Shown: piece by piece, positions 18,811 to 29,253 of the stretch
How the letters are laid out: every line of letters begins with the position of its first letter
Position numbering within the stretch: position 1 is the stretch's first letter
DNA from: Capillimicrobium parvum
Lineage (GTDB): Bacteria; Actinomycetota; Thermoleophilia; Solirubrobacterales; Solirubrobacteraceae
Assembly: GCF_021172045.1 (NCBI RefSeq)
Contig: NZ_CP087164.1
Span: 4,650,001-4,714,000, forward strand
Direction: 5' to 3'
Length of the DNA: 64,000 bases
Notes under the pieces: model-generated
What the model saw: the letters and a program-made list of their open reading frames with translations, nothing else
Told to the model about the DNA's origin: nothing
The model's database searches: none
Position numbers and translations under genes: made by a program

Positions 18811-19353
18811 ATGCCCCTCCGGCTGCCCCTCCACACCGATCGGCTCGAGATCCGCCCGTTCGTGCTCGCCGATCAGGCGGCGATGCAGGCGATCTACGAC
18901 GACCCGGAGGTGATGCGCCACATCACCGGCGGCGGCGATCCGCGCGGGTGGGTCGCGACCTACGTGCGCGACCAGCGCGAGCGCGGCTTCACGTTCTGGG
19001 CGGTGATCGAGCGTGCCACGGGCGAGATGATCGGCGAGGCCGGCATCGCCCCGTTCGACAGCGGCTCGCGCCTCGAGCTCGGCTACCTGCTGCGCCGCGA
19101 CCGCTGGGGCGTGGGCCTGGCGACCGAGGCGGCGCGCGCGATCCTCGACGCGGCGTTCGACGACCTGGGCGCGCCGGAGGTGATGGCGGTGGTCGACGAG
19201 GGCAACGGCGCGTCGCTGAACGTCCTGCACAAGCTCGGCTTCCGCGACGTGGGACGGCGCACGCGCGAAGGGGTCCGCCAGCACGTGCTGCGGATACGGC
19301 CGGCCGATCGACGGCGCGCACGCGCCGGCGATGAACGAGAGGGGACGCGATGA
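18811..19353 (+). CDS. GNAT acetyltransferase (RimJ/RimL type)
   Basis: 180 residues. TDRLEIRPFVLAD at the N-terminus and LELGYLLRRDRWGVGLATEAARA (acetyl-CoA pyrophosphate loop) then NGASLNVLHKLGFRDVG are typical of N-acetyltransferases acting on ribosomal protein or small-molecule amines. Start could be ATG 18811 or the GTG just before it. Its TGA overlaps the next ATG (ATGA). Confidence 0.85.
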   Translation: MPLRLPLHTDRLEIRPFVLADQAAMQAIYDDPEVMRHITGGGDPRGWVATYVRDQRERGFTFWAVIERATGEMIGEAGIAPFDSGSRLELGYLLRRDRWGVGLATEAARAILDAAFDDLGAPEVMAVVDEGNGASLNVLHKLGFRDVGRRTREGVRQHVLRIRPADRRRARAGDEREGTR

Positions 19354-20240
19354 CCGCTGGGACGCCGGAACTGGGCGTGTTCGTCACGCCGGAGGCCGCC
19401 ACCTACCCCGACGTCGTGCGCCAGGTGCAGGCCGCCGAGCGCGGCGGACTGGAGCTCGTCGGCATCCAGGACCACCCGTATCAGCGGCGCTTCCTGGACA
19501 CGTTCACGCTGATCGCCGACCTGCTCGCCCGGACCGAGCGGGTCCGGGTCTTCCCCGACGTCGCGAACCTGCCGCTGCGCCCGCCCCCTGTCCTGGCGAA
19601 GACGGCCGCGTCGCTCGACGTGATGAGCGGCGGCCGGTTCGAGCTCGGCCTCGGCGCCGGCGGCTTCTGGGACGCCATCGCCGCGATGGGCGGGCCGCGG
19701 CGCACCCCGGGCGAGTCGGTCGAGGCGCTCGAGGAGGCGATCGCGATCCTCCGCGCGTCCTGGAGCGGCGAGCGCTCCGTGCGCTTCGCCGGCCGCCACT
19801 ACGCGGTCGACGGCTGGCATCCCGGTCCGCCCCCGGCGCACCCGATCGGGATCTGGATCGGCGCCTACGGACCCCGGATGCTGCGGCTGACGGGCCGGCT
19901 CGGCGACGGATGGCTGCCGTCGCTGCCGTACGCGCCGCCGGAGCGCATCCCGGAGATGCAGCGGCGCATCGACGACGCGGCGGCGAGCGCGGGACGCGAC
20001 CCGGGCGCCATCCGGCGGATCCTCAACGTGGGCGGCGAGATCACGGGCGGACCGGCGACGGAGCTGCTGCAGGGCCCGCCGGACCACTGGATCGAGGCCC
20101 TCACCGGGTTCGTGCTCGAGCTCGGCTTCGACGGGCTCGCGTTCTGGCCGACGGGCGGCGGCGACGACCTGGGCCAGATCGAGCGGTTCGCGGCCGAGGT
20201 GGCACCGGGCGTGCGGGAGGCGGTCGCGCGCGGCGGCTGA
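19350..20240 (+). CDS. LLM-class flavin-dependent oxidoreductase
   Basis: 296 residues in the luciferase-like monooxygenase fold: GIQDHPYQRRFLDTFT, MSGGRFELGLGAGGF (the conserved GRxxLGxGxG strand) and PIGIWIGAYGPRMLRLTGR. Most actinobacterial relatives use F420 or FMN; which applies is not clear. Translationally coupled to the GNAT gene. Confidence 0.88.
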   Translation: MTAGTPELGVFVTPEAATYPDVVRQVQAAERGGLELVGIQDHPYQRRFLDTFTLIADLLARTERVRVFPDVANLPLRPPPVLAKTAASLDVMSGGRFELGLGAGGFWDAIAAMGGPRRTPGESVEALEEAIAILRASWSGERSVRFAGRHYAVDGWHPGPPPAHPIGIWIGAYGPRMLRLTGRLGDGWLPSLPYAPPERIPEMQRRIDDAAASAGRDPGAIRRILNVGGEITGGPATELLQGPPDHWIEALTGFVLELGFDGLAFWPTGGGDDLGQIERFAAEVAPGVREAVARGG

Positions 20241-20273
20241 ACCGAGCGGCGGGCTGCGGAGCGTCGCGGAGCG

Positions 20274-20504
20274 TCAGCGCCGGCGACCGAACGCAAAGTA
20301 GGCGATCGGGCCGACGTAGTTGACGAACGACAGCGCGGCCCAGAGCCGCTTGTCGCCGTTGACCTCGTCCGCGGGCCGGCGGCGCAGGTCGACGAGCGCG
20401 GCGACGAGCAGGGCGATCTGGACGACGCCGGCCGCGAGGATCCCCGTACGCCGGCCCGGGCTGAGGTCGCTCCATCGCTGCTTGGGCGCAGGCACGTCGC
20501 GCAC
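20274..20504 (-). CDS. Stand-alone PLDc_N domain membrane protein
   Basis: 76 residues, GTG start. Two membrane spans (about residues 20-40 and 54-72) with NGDKRLWAALSFVNYVGPIAYFAFGRRR, the signature of the cardiolipin synthase N-terminal (PLDc_N) domain without any phospholipase D catalytic part. Such small proteins are common in actinobacteria; function unknown. Convergent with the LLM gene. Confidence 0.82.
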   Translation of the reverse strand: MRDVPAPKQRWSDLSPGRRTGILAAGVVQIALLVAALVDLRRRPADEVNGDKRLWAALSFVNYVGPIAYFAFGRRR

Positions 20505-20543
20505 CCTACCTGCGCGCCGGACTCGCGGGGTAGGCTCGGCTCG

Positions 20544-21110
20544 GTGCCTCGCGGCCGGTCAGCCGTCGCGACAGCCGCGGTGGCGGCGGGCATCGCGCTG
20601 GCCGCGCCGGGCTGCGGGGGCAGCGACGGCACCGTGACCGGCCCGGCCCCGGCTGCACGCGATCGCATGCAGCTGACGAGCCCGGCGTTCATCGATGGCG
20701 GGAGCATCCCTCCGCGCTTCACCTGCAACGGCAGCGGCGTCTCGCCGCCGCTGGACTGGCGCGGGACCCCGGACGGCGCAAGGTCGCTCGCGCTGCTCGT
20801 CGAGGACGCCGACGCATCCGGCGGGACCTTCGTGCACTGGACGGTGTGGGACCTGGCGCCGAAGGTGCGCGGCGTGCTGTCGGGATCGGTGCCGGCGGGC
20901 GCCCGGGAGGGCGAGAACTCGGCCGGAGACAAGGCCTACGCTGCCCCGTGCCCGCCCAAGGGCGACGCCGCGCATCACTACCGGTTCTCGGTCTACGCGC
21001 TGCGCGAACCGCTCGGGCTCGACCAGGGCGCCCCGGCGCAGGACGTGCGCGACGCGATCGCTCAGCAGGCGATCGCGCGCGGCCGCCTGACGGGCCGCTT
21101 CGAGCGCTGA
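20544..21110 (+). CDS. YbhB/YbcL family (PEBP/Raf kinase inhibitor-like) lipoprotein
   Basis: 188 residues, GTG start, with a lipoprotein signal ending in AAPGC. The PEBP core is complete: FIDGGSIPPRFTCNGSGVSPPL, LALLVEDADASGGTFVHWTVWDL and HHYRFSVYAL. PEBP proteins bind anionic ligands or phospholipid headgroups; the bacterial role is unclear. Predicted to be anchored on the outer face of the membrane. Confidence 0.9.
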   Translation: MPRGRSAVATAAVAAGIALAAPGCGGSDGTVTGPAPAARDRMQLTSPAFIDGGSIPPRFTCNGSGVSPPLDWRGTPDGARSLALLVEDADASGGTFVHWTVWDLAPKVRGVLSGSVPAGAREGENSAGDKAYAAPCPPKGDAAHHYRFSVYALREPLGLDQGAPAQDVRDAIAQQAIARGRLTGRFER

Positions 21111-21182
21111 TCCCACCGGCCGTCGATTCGGCGGCCCCGCAGGCGGGGAACGCGACGCTGGCGTGCGCCGAAGCGGCGCGGC

Positions 21183-21761
21183 CTACGGGAAGTCGCGGCT
21201 CTGGGCCACGCCGCCCTTCGTCCACTGGATCGTCGTGCCGACCGCCTTCACCGACTCTGGCGGGATGTCGCCTGTGTCGAGGACGACGTCGCCCGTGGCG
21301 TTCACCGCGTGCAGGCCGTCCGCGACGAGGTAGCCGGCCGTGCCGGTGCGAGTCAGGGCGAAAGCGGTGACGCCGAGGGCGCGCGTTGCGGCGCGCCGGC
21401 CCGTGCGCAGGTCGACGACCTCGACGTGGCCTGATCCGGTGACGTCCGGCGGGCAGTCCGCCTTGCACGCCGGCGTCTCGGCGAACACGTACGCGGCGAA
21501 CCGTCCGGCGAGCGCGACCGCGTCGACGCTCGAGTAGATGTCGTCCGGCGTCGCGAGCCGGCGCGTCTTGCCGCGCGGGCGCAGACAGCCGATGTAGGCA
21601 CCGGTGCTCTCGCGGATGAAGACGACCGCGCGCGCCGTCTTCTGTACGACCGGGGCTCCCTTCGGCGGGCAGCGCGGCGCGCGCTTGGCGCCGGCGGCGG
21701 GGACGCCGGCGACCAGGCCGGCCAGGGCGAGGGCGGCGAGCGCCGGTGCGAGTCTCCTCAT
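21183..21761 (-). CDS. Secreted hypothetical protein
   Basis: 192 residues with a clear Ala/Leu signal peptide (residues 1-24). The mature part has three Cys pairs' worth of residues (CPPKG, IGCLRPRG, CKADCPPDV) and short beta-like repeats (AYVFAET, HVEVVDLRTGRRA, AGYLVADGLHAVN), suggesting a beta-propeller-like fragment. No family recognised. Confidence 0.7.
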   Translation of the reverse strand: MRRLAPALAALALAGLVAGVPAAGAKRAPRCPPKGAPVVQKTARAVVFIRESTGAYIGCLRPRGKTRRLATPDDIYSSVDAVALAGRFAAYVFAETPACKADCPPDVTGSGHVEVVDLRTGRRAATRALGVTAFALTRTGTAGYLVADGLHAVNATGDVVLDTGDIPPESVKAVGTTIQWTKGGVAQSRDFP

Positions 21762-21803
21762 GGGCCGACTCTAGTCGGGCCGCGGAGAAGTGCCCGAGGA
21801 AAG

Positions 21804-22565
21804 TCAGCCGACCTCGTGGATGCGGCCGCGGGCGTCGATCAGCCGGCCGCCGGTGCGCCCGTGGCGCAGCGCCACGATCTCGGCGATCACCGACAACGCC
21901 GTCTCCTGCGGGCTCAGCGCGCCGAGATCGAGCCCGATCGGGGCCGCCAGGCGCGCCAGCTCGTCGTCGGTGATGCCCTGCGCGAGCAGCCGCTCGCGGC
22001 GCTTCTCCTGGGCCCGACGGCTGCCCATCGCGCCGATGTAGCCCGCCGGCGACCGCAGCGCCACGGTCAGCGCGGCGTCGTCGAGCTTCGGGTCATGGGT
22101 CAGCACGCAGATCGCCGTCGCACGGTCGATGCCGCCGACCCGCGCGAACGCCTCGTCCGGCCACCCCGCCACGACGTCCTCGGCTGTCGGGAACCGCTCG
22201 CGCGTGGCGAACCGGCTGCGCGGGTCGCACACGTACGGCCGCCATCCGACCGCGCGCGCCACCGTGCACAGCGCCGCCGCGAGGTCCACCGCGCCGAACA
22301 TGATCAGCCGGGGCGGCGGCGCGGTGACGTCGACGAAGAGCCTGCGCTCGCCCGACTCGACAAGCTCGCTGCGCTCGGCCCACATGCGCTCCTCGGCCGC
22401 GGCCACCGCGAAGGCGTCGAGCTCGGGGTCGCCGAGCGTCCCCTCCTGGGTGCCGTCGGCGCCGAGCAGGAGGCGGCCGCCGATGCCCTCCCCCTCGACG
22501 ACCGTGACCAGCGCGCCGCGACCGCCCTCACGCGCCAGCGCGGCGAACCGGCCCTGGAGGCTCAT
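21804..22565 (-). CDS. XdhC family protein, C-terminal Rossmann part of a split XdhC/CoxI
   Basis: 253 residues from the ATG at 22565. LIMFGAVDLAAALCTVARAVGWRP is the XdhC_C Rossmann strand and DLGALSPQETALSVIAEIVALRHG the usual end. XdhC/CoxI proteins protect, sulfurate and insert molybdenum cofactor into hydroxylase-family enzymes. The N-terminal XdhC_CoxI domain is encoded by the preceding gene, overlapping by four bases (ATGA), so the two halves are made together. Its position behind the CODH-linked LysR gene suggests it serves the CO dehydrogenase. Confidence 0.85.
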   Translation of the reverse strand: MSLQGRFAALAREGGRGALVTVVEGEGIGGRLLLGADGTQEGTLGDPELDAFAVAAAEERMWAERSELVESGERRLFVDVTAPPPRLIMFGAVDLAAALCTVARAVGWRPYVCDPRSRFATRERFPTAEDVVAGWPDEAFARVGGIDRATAICVLTHDPKLDDAALTVALRSPAGYIGAMGSRRAQEKRRERLLAQGITDDELARLAAPIGLDLGALSPQETALSVIAEIVALRHGRTGGRLIDARGRIHEVG

Positions 22566-22876
22566 GGCTCGTAGCGCTCCACCCACACGGAGATCTCGCC
22601 GCCGCACGGCAGCCCGACGTCCCAGGCCTCCTCGTCGGCGATCCCGAAGTGCAGCAACTGCGGCTCGCCGCCGGCGAGCACGTCCTCGGCGATCGTCACG
22701 ACCGCACCCTCGACGCAGCCGCCCGACACGCCGCCGGACACCTCGCCGCGCGCGTTGACCGCCATCTTCGTCCCGGCCGGACGCGGCGCCGAGCGCCGGG
22801 TCTCGACCACCGTGGCCAGCGCGACGGAATCTCCCCGCGCCACCCAGGCATCGACATCTGCGAGCACGTCTTGCAT
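22562..22876 (-). CDS. XdhC/CoxI N-terminal domain protein
   Basis: 104 residues. Family marks: SVALATVVETRRSAPRPAGTKMAV, GEVSGGVSGGCVEGAVV and GIADEEAWDVGLPCGGEISVW, containing the two conserved Cys of XdhC_CoxI. The protein stops where a normal XdhC would continue into the Rossmann domain, which is the next gene. Co-directional with lysR 40 bases upstream. Confidence 0.88.
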   Translation of the reverse strand: MQDVLADVDAWVARGDSVALATVVETRRSAPRPAGTKMAVNARGEVSGGVSGGCVEGAVVTIAEDVLAGGEPQLLHFGIADEEAWDVGLPCGGEISVWVERYEP

Positions 22877-22916
22877 GTCACAAGTGGTACCAGACCCGCG
22901 CCGTGGCGCTCAAGCG

Positions 22917-23876
22917 TCAGGACCAGAGCGTGACGTAGACCGACGGCCGCACCCGGTCGGCGGGCACCCCCGCGTCGCCGGCCAGCATCGCCTGATTGGC
23001 TTCCGGGGTCGTGACGAACCGCCGCAGCGCCCACGCCCCGGGCGAGCGCCGGTCGGCCGCCAGCGTGCTCGCGTACCAGAGCCCGTCGATCGGCGTGCCG
23101 GTCACGTCGAGCCGGACGAGCCCGCCACGGCGCAGCTCGTCGCGCACGGCGTGGGCGACCGCCAGCATCACGCCCTGCCCGGCCACCGCCGCGTCGAGCG
23201 CCGCCGCCTCCGAGGCGAACGCGCCCACCCCTGCCGTGCCGATCCGCGCCCGCGCCAGGAACCGCCCCGTCGCCGTCGCCGGGCCCGCGCCGTCCGGCCC
23301 GACCAGCCAGCGCTCGCCGGCCAGCGCCGACGCCGCCAGCCCGCGGCGGGCCGCCAGCACGTGGCCCGGCGCCGCCACCACGACGAGCCGGTAGCGCAGG
23401 AACGCGACCGCGTCGACGCCCGGCGCGTCCTCGCCGCCCGGCCGCGGGCCGAGCGTCACGTCCGCGCGCCGGTCGAGCAGGATCTGCCCCAGGCGCTCCT
23501 CGGGCTCGACCCCGAGCGCCACCTCGACGTTCGGCTGGCGGCGCATGAACGCCGCGAGCAGCGGCCCCGCCACCGACTCGGCGACCACGCCCGTGGCGGC
23601 CACGCGCAGCAGCGAGCGCTCGCCCTGGGTCGCGCGGATCTCCCGCCGCGCCTGGTCCATGAGCCCGAGCATCTCCGCGGCCGCCGCGGCCAGCCGCCGG
23701 CCGCCGGCCGTGAGCTGCACCCCGCCGCCGCCGCGCACGAACAGCTCGTCGCCGAGGTCCTTGCGCAGCGCGGCCACCGCCCCGGACACCGCGGGCTCCG
23801 AGACGCCGAGCGCCTGCGCGGCCGCCTTGACCGAGCCCAGCCGGGCCACGGTCACGAACGACTCGAGCTCACGCAT
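22917..23876 (-). CDS. LysR family regulator of the CO dehydrogenase locus
   Basis: 319 residues from ATG 23876. The winged helix-turn-helix is ELESFVTVARLGSVKAAAQ, then LGVSEPAVSGAVAALRKDLG, and the effector-binding domain follows. It is divergent from coxM with 105 bases between, the standard arrangement for a LysR activator of a cox operon, and it likely also controls its own xdhC pair. Effector unknown. Confidence 0.87.
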   Translation of the reverse strand: MRELESFVTVARLGSVKAAAQALGVSEPAVSGAVAALRKDLGDELFVRGGGGVQLTAGGRRLAAAAAEMLGLMDQARREIRATQGERSLLRVAATGVVAESVAGPLLAAFMRRQPNVEVALGVEPEERLGQILLDRRADVTLGPRPGGEDAPGVDAVAFLRYRLVVVAAPGHVLAARRGLAASALAGERWLVGPDGAGPATATGRFLARARIGTAGVGAFASEAAALDAAVAGQGVMLAVAHAVRDELRRGGLVRLDVTGTPIDGLWYASTLAADRRSPGAWALRRFVTTPEANQAMLAGDAGVPADRVRPSVYVTLWS

Positions 23877-23921
23877 CGTCACGGCACGCCGGCCTCTCCT
23901 AAGCGATCGCCTAATCCGGTC

Positions 23922-23950
23922 TTGACGAACTGACAGTACGCCAGTTCCAT
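23922..23950 (+). promoter_or_regulatory. Probable coxM promoter with embedded inverted repeat
   Basis: A TTGACG hexamer (23922-23927) stands 17 bases before a weaker TTCCAT (23945-23950). An inverted repeat GAACTG/CAGTTC (23927-23947, nine-base spacer) fills the gap between them, and a second near-palindrome around GCGATCGC (23899-23914) lies just upstream. These are candidate LysR sites. The downstream AAGGAGG at 23968-23974 is a full ribosome binding site, spaced seven bases from the coxM ATG. Confidence 0.5.
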
Positions 23951-23981
23951 CGCCGTAAGGAGAGAGCAAGGAGGGTGAGCC

Positions 23982-24854
23982 ATGCAGGTCCCTGCCCCGT
24001 TCGAGTACGAGCGGGCCTCAAGCGTGGAGGACGCGCTGGCGCTGCTCGAGCGCCTCGGTCCCGACGCGCGCGTCATCGCCGGCGGCCACAGCCTGCTGCC
24101 GATGATGAAGCTGCGTCTCGCGGCGCCCGAGCACCTCGTCGACATCAACGACCTGCGCGAGCTCGACTACATCTCCGACGAGGGCGGCGAGGTGCGCGTC
24201 GGCGCGATGACCCGCCACCGCGCCCTGCTGGAGTCGGCGCTGCTCGGCGAGCGCTTCCCGATCATCCACGACGCCGAGCGCGTCATCGCCGACCCGCTCG
24301 TGCGCAACCGCGGCACGATCGGCGGCGCGCTGTGCCAGGCCGACCCGTCCGAGGACCTGTCGGCGGTCTGCGCCGCGCTCGGCGCGAGCGTCGTCGTCCG
24401 CGGCCGCGACGGCGAGCGCGTGCTCGACATGGTCGAGTTCCACCGCGGCCCCTACGAGACGGCGGTCGCCGACGGCGAGCTGCTCGTCGAGGTGCGCATC
24501 CCGGCCCATGAGCACGCCGGCAGCGCCTACGAGAAGGTCGAGCGGCGTGCGGGCGACTGGGCGGTGGCCGCCGCCGGCGCCGCGCTGCGCATGGACGGCG
24601 GCACGATCGCCGAGGCGGGGATCGCGCTGAGCGCCGTGGGCGCGAGCGTCACGTCCGAGCGGGCGGTGGCGTCGCTGCGCGGCGCGACCGCCTCCGAGGA
24701 GGCGTTCGCCGAGGCGGGCCGCCTCGCGGCGGAGGACTGCTCGCCGACCGAGGACCAGCGCGGCGACGTGGCCTACAAGCGCCACCTCGCCCAGGAGCTG
24801 ACGACCCGTGCCCTGCGCCGCGCCGCGGGCCGGGCACTGCGACAGGAGGCCTGA
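23982..24854 (+). CDS. coxM: CO dehydrogenase medium subunit (FAD)
   Basis: 290 residues. The FAD-binding motifs are AGGHSLLPMMKLRL (residues 33-46) and RNRGTIGGALCQADPSED (about 108-125), followed by the C-terminal CO_deh_flav_C domain (AYEKVERRAGDWAVAAAGA). It passes electrons from the CoxS iron-sulfur clusters to the respiratory chain. First gene of the operon, order M-S-L as in Oligotropha. Strong AAGGAGG ribosome site. Confidence 0.93.
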   Translation: MQVPAPFEYERASSVEDALALLERLGPDARVIAGGHSLLPMMKLRLAAPEHLVDINDLRELDYISDEGGEVRVGAMTRHRALLESALLGERFPIIHDAERVIADPLVRNRGTIGGALCQADPSEDLSAVCAALGASVVVRGRDGERVLDMVEFHRGPYETAVADGELLVEVRIPAHEHAGSAYEKVERRAGDWAVAAAGAALRMDGGTIAEAGIALSAVGASVTSERAVASLRGATASEEAFAEAGRLAAEDCSPTEDQRGDVAYKRHLAQELTTRALRRAAGRALRQEA

Positions 24855-24858
24855 GCCG

Positions 24859-25331
24859 ATGCAAGTGACGATGACCGTCAACGGCGACGAGGTCACGCGG
24901 GAGATCGAGCCGCGCCTGCTGCTCGTCCACTTCCTACGCGACCACCTCGGGCTCACCGGGACCCACTGGGGCTGCGACACGAGCAACTGCGGCACGTGCA
25001 CCGTCCAGATGGACGGCGAGCCCGTGAAGTCGTGCACCGTGCTGGCCGCGATGGCCGGCGGGCACGAGATCCGCACCGTCGAGGACCTCGAGCGCGACGG
25101 CGTGCTCGACCCGGTCCAGCAGGGCTTCATGGAGGAGCACGGCCTGCAGTGCGGCTTCTGCACACCCGGCATGCTCATGACCGCCCGGGCGCTGCTCGAC
25201 GAGAACCCTGACCCGAGCGACGACGAGATCCGCACCGCGATCTCCGGCCAGATCTGCCGCTGTACCGGCTACACCACGATCGTCCGCTCAGTGCGCTGGG
25301 CGGCCGAGCACCCTGCGGAGGTGACGCCCTG

Positions 25332-25332
<1 letters not shown>
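24859..25332 (+). CDS. coxS: CO dehydrogenase small subunit (2x [2Fe-2S])
   Basis: 157 residues from ATG 24859. Plant-type cluster ligands Cys39, Cys44, Cys47 and Cys59 (GCDTSNCGTC...C) and the C-terminal cluster Cys98, Cys101, Cys133 and Cys135 (LQCGFCTPG, QICRCTGY) are all present. It relays electrons from the Mo-Cu site in CoxL to FAD in CoxM. Only four bases separate it from coxM and its stop overlaps the coxL ATG. Confidence 0.95.
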
Positions 25333-27751
<2,419 letters not shown>

Positions 27752-27755
<4 letters not shown>

Positions 27756-28588
27756 GCGTCGCCGAGCCCTATGTCGAGGCGACGGTCGTCCACGTCGTGC
27801 GCCCCGCGAGCGCACGGCCGGGCGACCGCGCCCGCATCGACGCCCGCGGGCGCATCCACGGCTTCGTCGGCGGCGACTGCGCGGAGGAGAGCGTGCGCCT
27901 GCACGCGCTGCGCGCGCTCGAGACCGGCGAGCCGCTGCTGCTGCGGATCGTGGGGACCGCGGGCGAGGGCGGCAGTCCCGGCGACGTCGACGTCGAGGAG
28001 GGCTGCCTGTCGGTGGGCAACCCGTGCCTGAGCGGCGGAGGGCTGGAGATCTTCCTCGAGCCGCACCTGCCCGCGCCCCGGCTGGTCGTCGCCGGCGACA
28101 CGCCGATCGCCGGCGCGCTGCGCGAGCTCGCGGCGGCCGCCGGCTACGACGTCGTGCCCGGTGGCGGGGGGGTGCGAGGCGACGACGCCGCAGTGGTCGT
28201 CGCCTCGCACGGCCGGGACGAGGAGGGCGTGCTCGCGGACGCGCTGGCCGCGGAGGTCCCGTACATCGGCCTCGTGGCGAGCCGGCGGCGCGGGCCGGCG
28301 GTCCTCGCCGCGCTCGGCGAGGCGGACGCGGCGCGGGTCCGGACGCCCGCGGGCCTCGACATCGGCGCGCTGACGCCGGCCGAGATCGCGGTGTCGATCC
28401 TGGCCGAGATCGTGGCGGTGCGCCGCGCGGCCGAGCGGACCGATGTGGCCGTCGCGGTCGACCCGGTGTGCGGCATGGAGGTCGCCGCGACGGACGAGAC
28501 GCCGCACCTCGACGTCGACGGTGAGCGCATGTGGTTCTGCTCCGAGCACTGCCGCGGGGCATACTCCACCCATGGACGAACGCGTTAG
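27752..28588 (+). CDS. XdhC/CoxI-family maturation protein fused to a C-terminal YHS metal-binding domain
   Basis: 278 residues from the TTG at 27752, which overlaps the coxL stop (TTGA). Residues 1-95 are an XdhC_CoxI-like part (GRIHGFVGGDCAEESVRLHA, CLSVGNPCLSGGGLEIFLEP), residues 105-230 the XdhC_C Rossmann domain (PRLVVAGDTPIAGALRELA, YIGLVASRRRG, DIGALTPAEIAVSILAEIVA). Residues 235-275 are a YHS domain: DPVCGMEV from Asp237 with Cys240, then FCSEHC with Cys263 and Cys267. YHS domains occur in copper ATPases and bind metal. The fusion inside a Mo-Cu CODH operon suggests a role in Mo cofactor and possibly copper loading; this is inference. Confidence 0.85.
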
Positions 28589-29165
28589 CGGCCTGGTGCT
28601 GGCGGCCGGAGGATCCCGGCGGCTGGGGACGCCCAAGCAGCTCCTGCCGCTCGGCGGGCGCACCCTGCTCGACGCCGTGCTCGACGTCGCGCGCGCCTGC
28701 CCCTTCGACCAGCTGATCGTCGCCCTCGGCGGCGGCGCGGCCGACGTGCGTGCGAAGGTCGACCTGTCGGGTAGCCGGGTGGTGGTGAACGAGTCCTATG
28801 GCAGCGGATGCTCGTCGTCGATCGCGGCGGCGCTGCCGGTCGTCGACCCGGCGGCGGACGTGCTCGTGCTCATGCTCGGCGATCAGCCGGGCGTGCGCCC
28901 CGAGACCGTGCGCGCGCTGCTGGCCGGCCGCGGCGACGCGCCGCTGGCCGCGTGCCGGTACGACGACGGCCGCGGCCACCCGCTCGCGTTCTCGCGCGCG
29001 ACGTTCGGTGAGCTGGCGGGCCTGCACGGCGACAAGGCGGTGTGGCGCCTGATGGACGAGCGGGCCGGCGAGGTCGCCGACGTGCCGGTGGCTGGGCGCG
29101 TTCCGGCCGACGTCGACACGTGGGAGGACTACGAGGAGCTGCGGGCGGCGGAGGTGGCGTCGTGA
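28572..29165 (+). CDS. mocA: MobA-like NTP transferase (molybdenum cofactor cytidylyltransferase type)
   Basis: 197 residues. LVLAAGGSRRLGTPKQLLPLG is the nucleotidyltransferase signature, VLVLMLGDQPGVRPE the metal-binding strand, followed by GRGHPLAFSRATFGEL and HGDKAVWRL. MocA-type enzymes make the molybdopterin cytosine dinucleotide used by CO dehydrogenase, which fits the operon. The start overlaps the XdhC-YHS gene by 17 bases; the stop overlaps a GTG inside a tandem repeat. Confidence 0.88.
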   Translation: MDERVSGLVLAAGGSRRLGTPKQLLPLGGRTLLDAVLDVARACPFDQLIVALGGGAADVRAKVDLSGSRVVVNESYGSGCSSSIAAALPVVDPAADVLVLMLGDQPGVRPETVRALLAGRGDAPLAACRYDDGRGHPLAFSRATFGELAGLHGDKAVWRLMDERAGEVADVPVAGRVPADVDTWEDYEELRAAEVAS

Positions 29166-29253
29166 GCGGCGGCAGCGCAGCGCGGGCGGGCGCACCGCAG
29201 GCGGAGGTGGCGTCGTGAGCGGCGGCAGCGCGGCGCGGGCGGGCGCACCGCAG
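29148..29253. repeat. 53-bp tandem direct duplication at the mocA/coxD junction
   Basis: Two adjacent 53-base units, 29148-29200 and 29201-29253, differ at one position (A/G, 52 of 53 identical); four further bases (GCGG) match beyond the second. Each unit contains the end of mocA-like coding sequence (GAGGTGGCGTCGTGA) and the start of coxD (GTGAGCGGCGGC). Because 53 is not a multiple of three, the first copy's GTG opens a frame that ends at the second copy's TGA. Confidence 0.95.
29162..29218 (+). CDS. 18-codon relay ORF created by the tandem duplication
   Basis: GTG at 29162 overlaps the mocA TGA (GTGA) and opens an 18-residue frame (VSGGSAARAGAPQAEVAS) that ends in TGA at 29216-29218, which in turn overlaps the coxD GTG at 29215. 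Its first 14 residues equal the CoxD N-terminus. It may act only as a translational coupler between mocA and coxD; a functional peptide is not implied. Confidence 0.45.
   Translation: MSGGSAARAGAPQAEVAS

Noticed and set aside
21111-21182. Terminator CCCCGC/GCGGGG between convergent genes
   Set aside because: Six-base stem with a two-base loop is too weak to support in DNA this rich in G and C.
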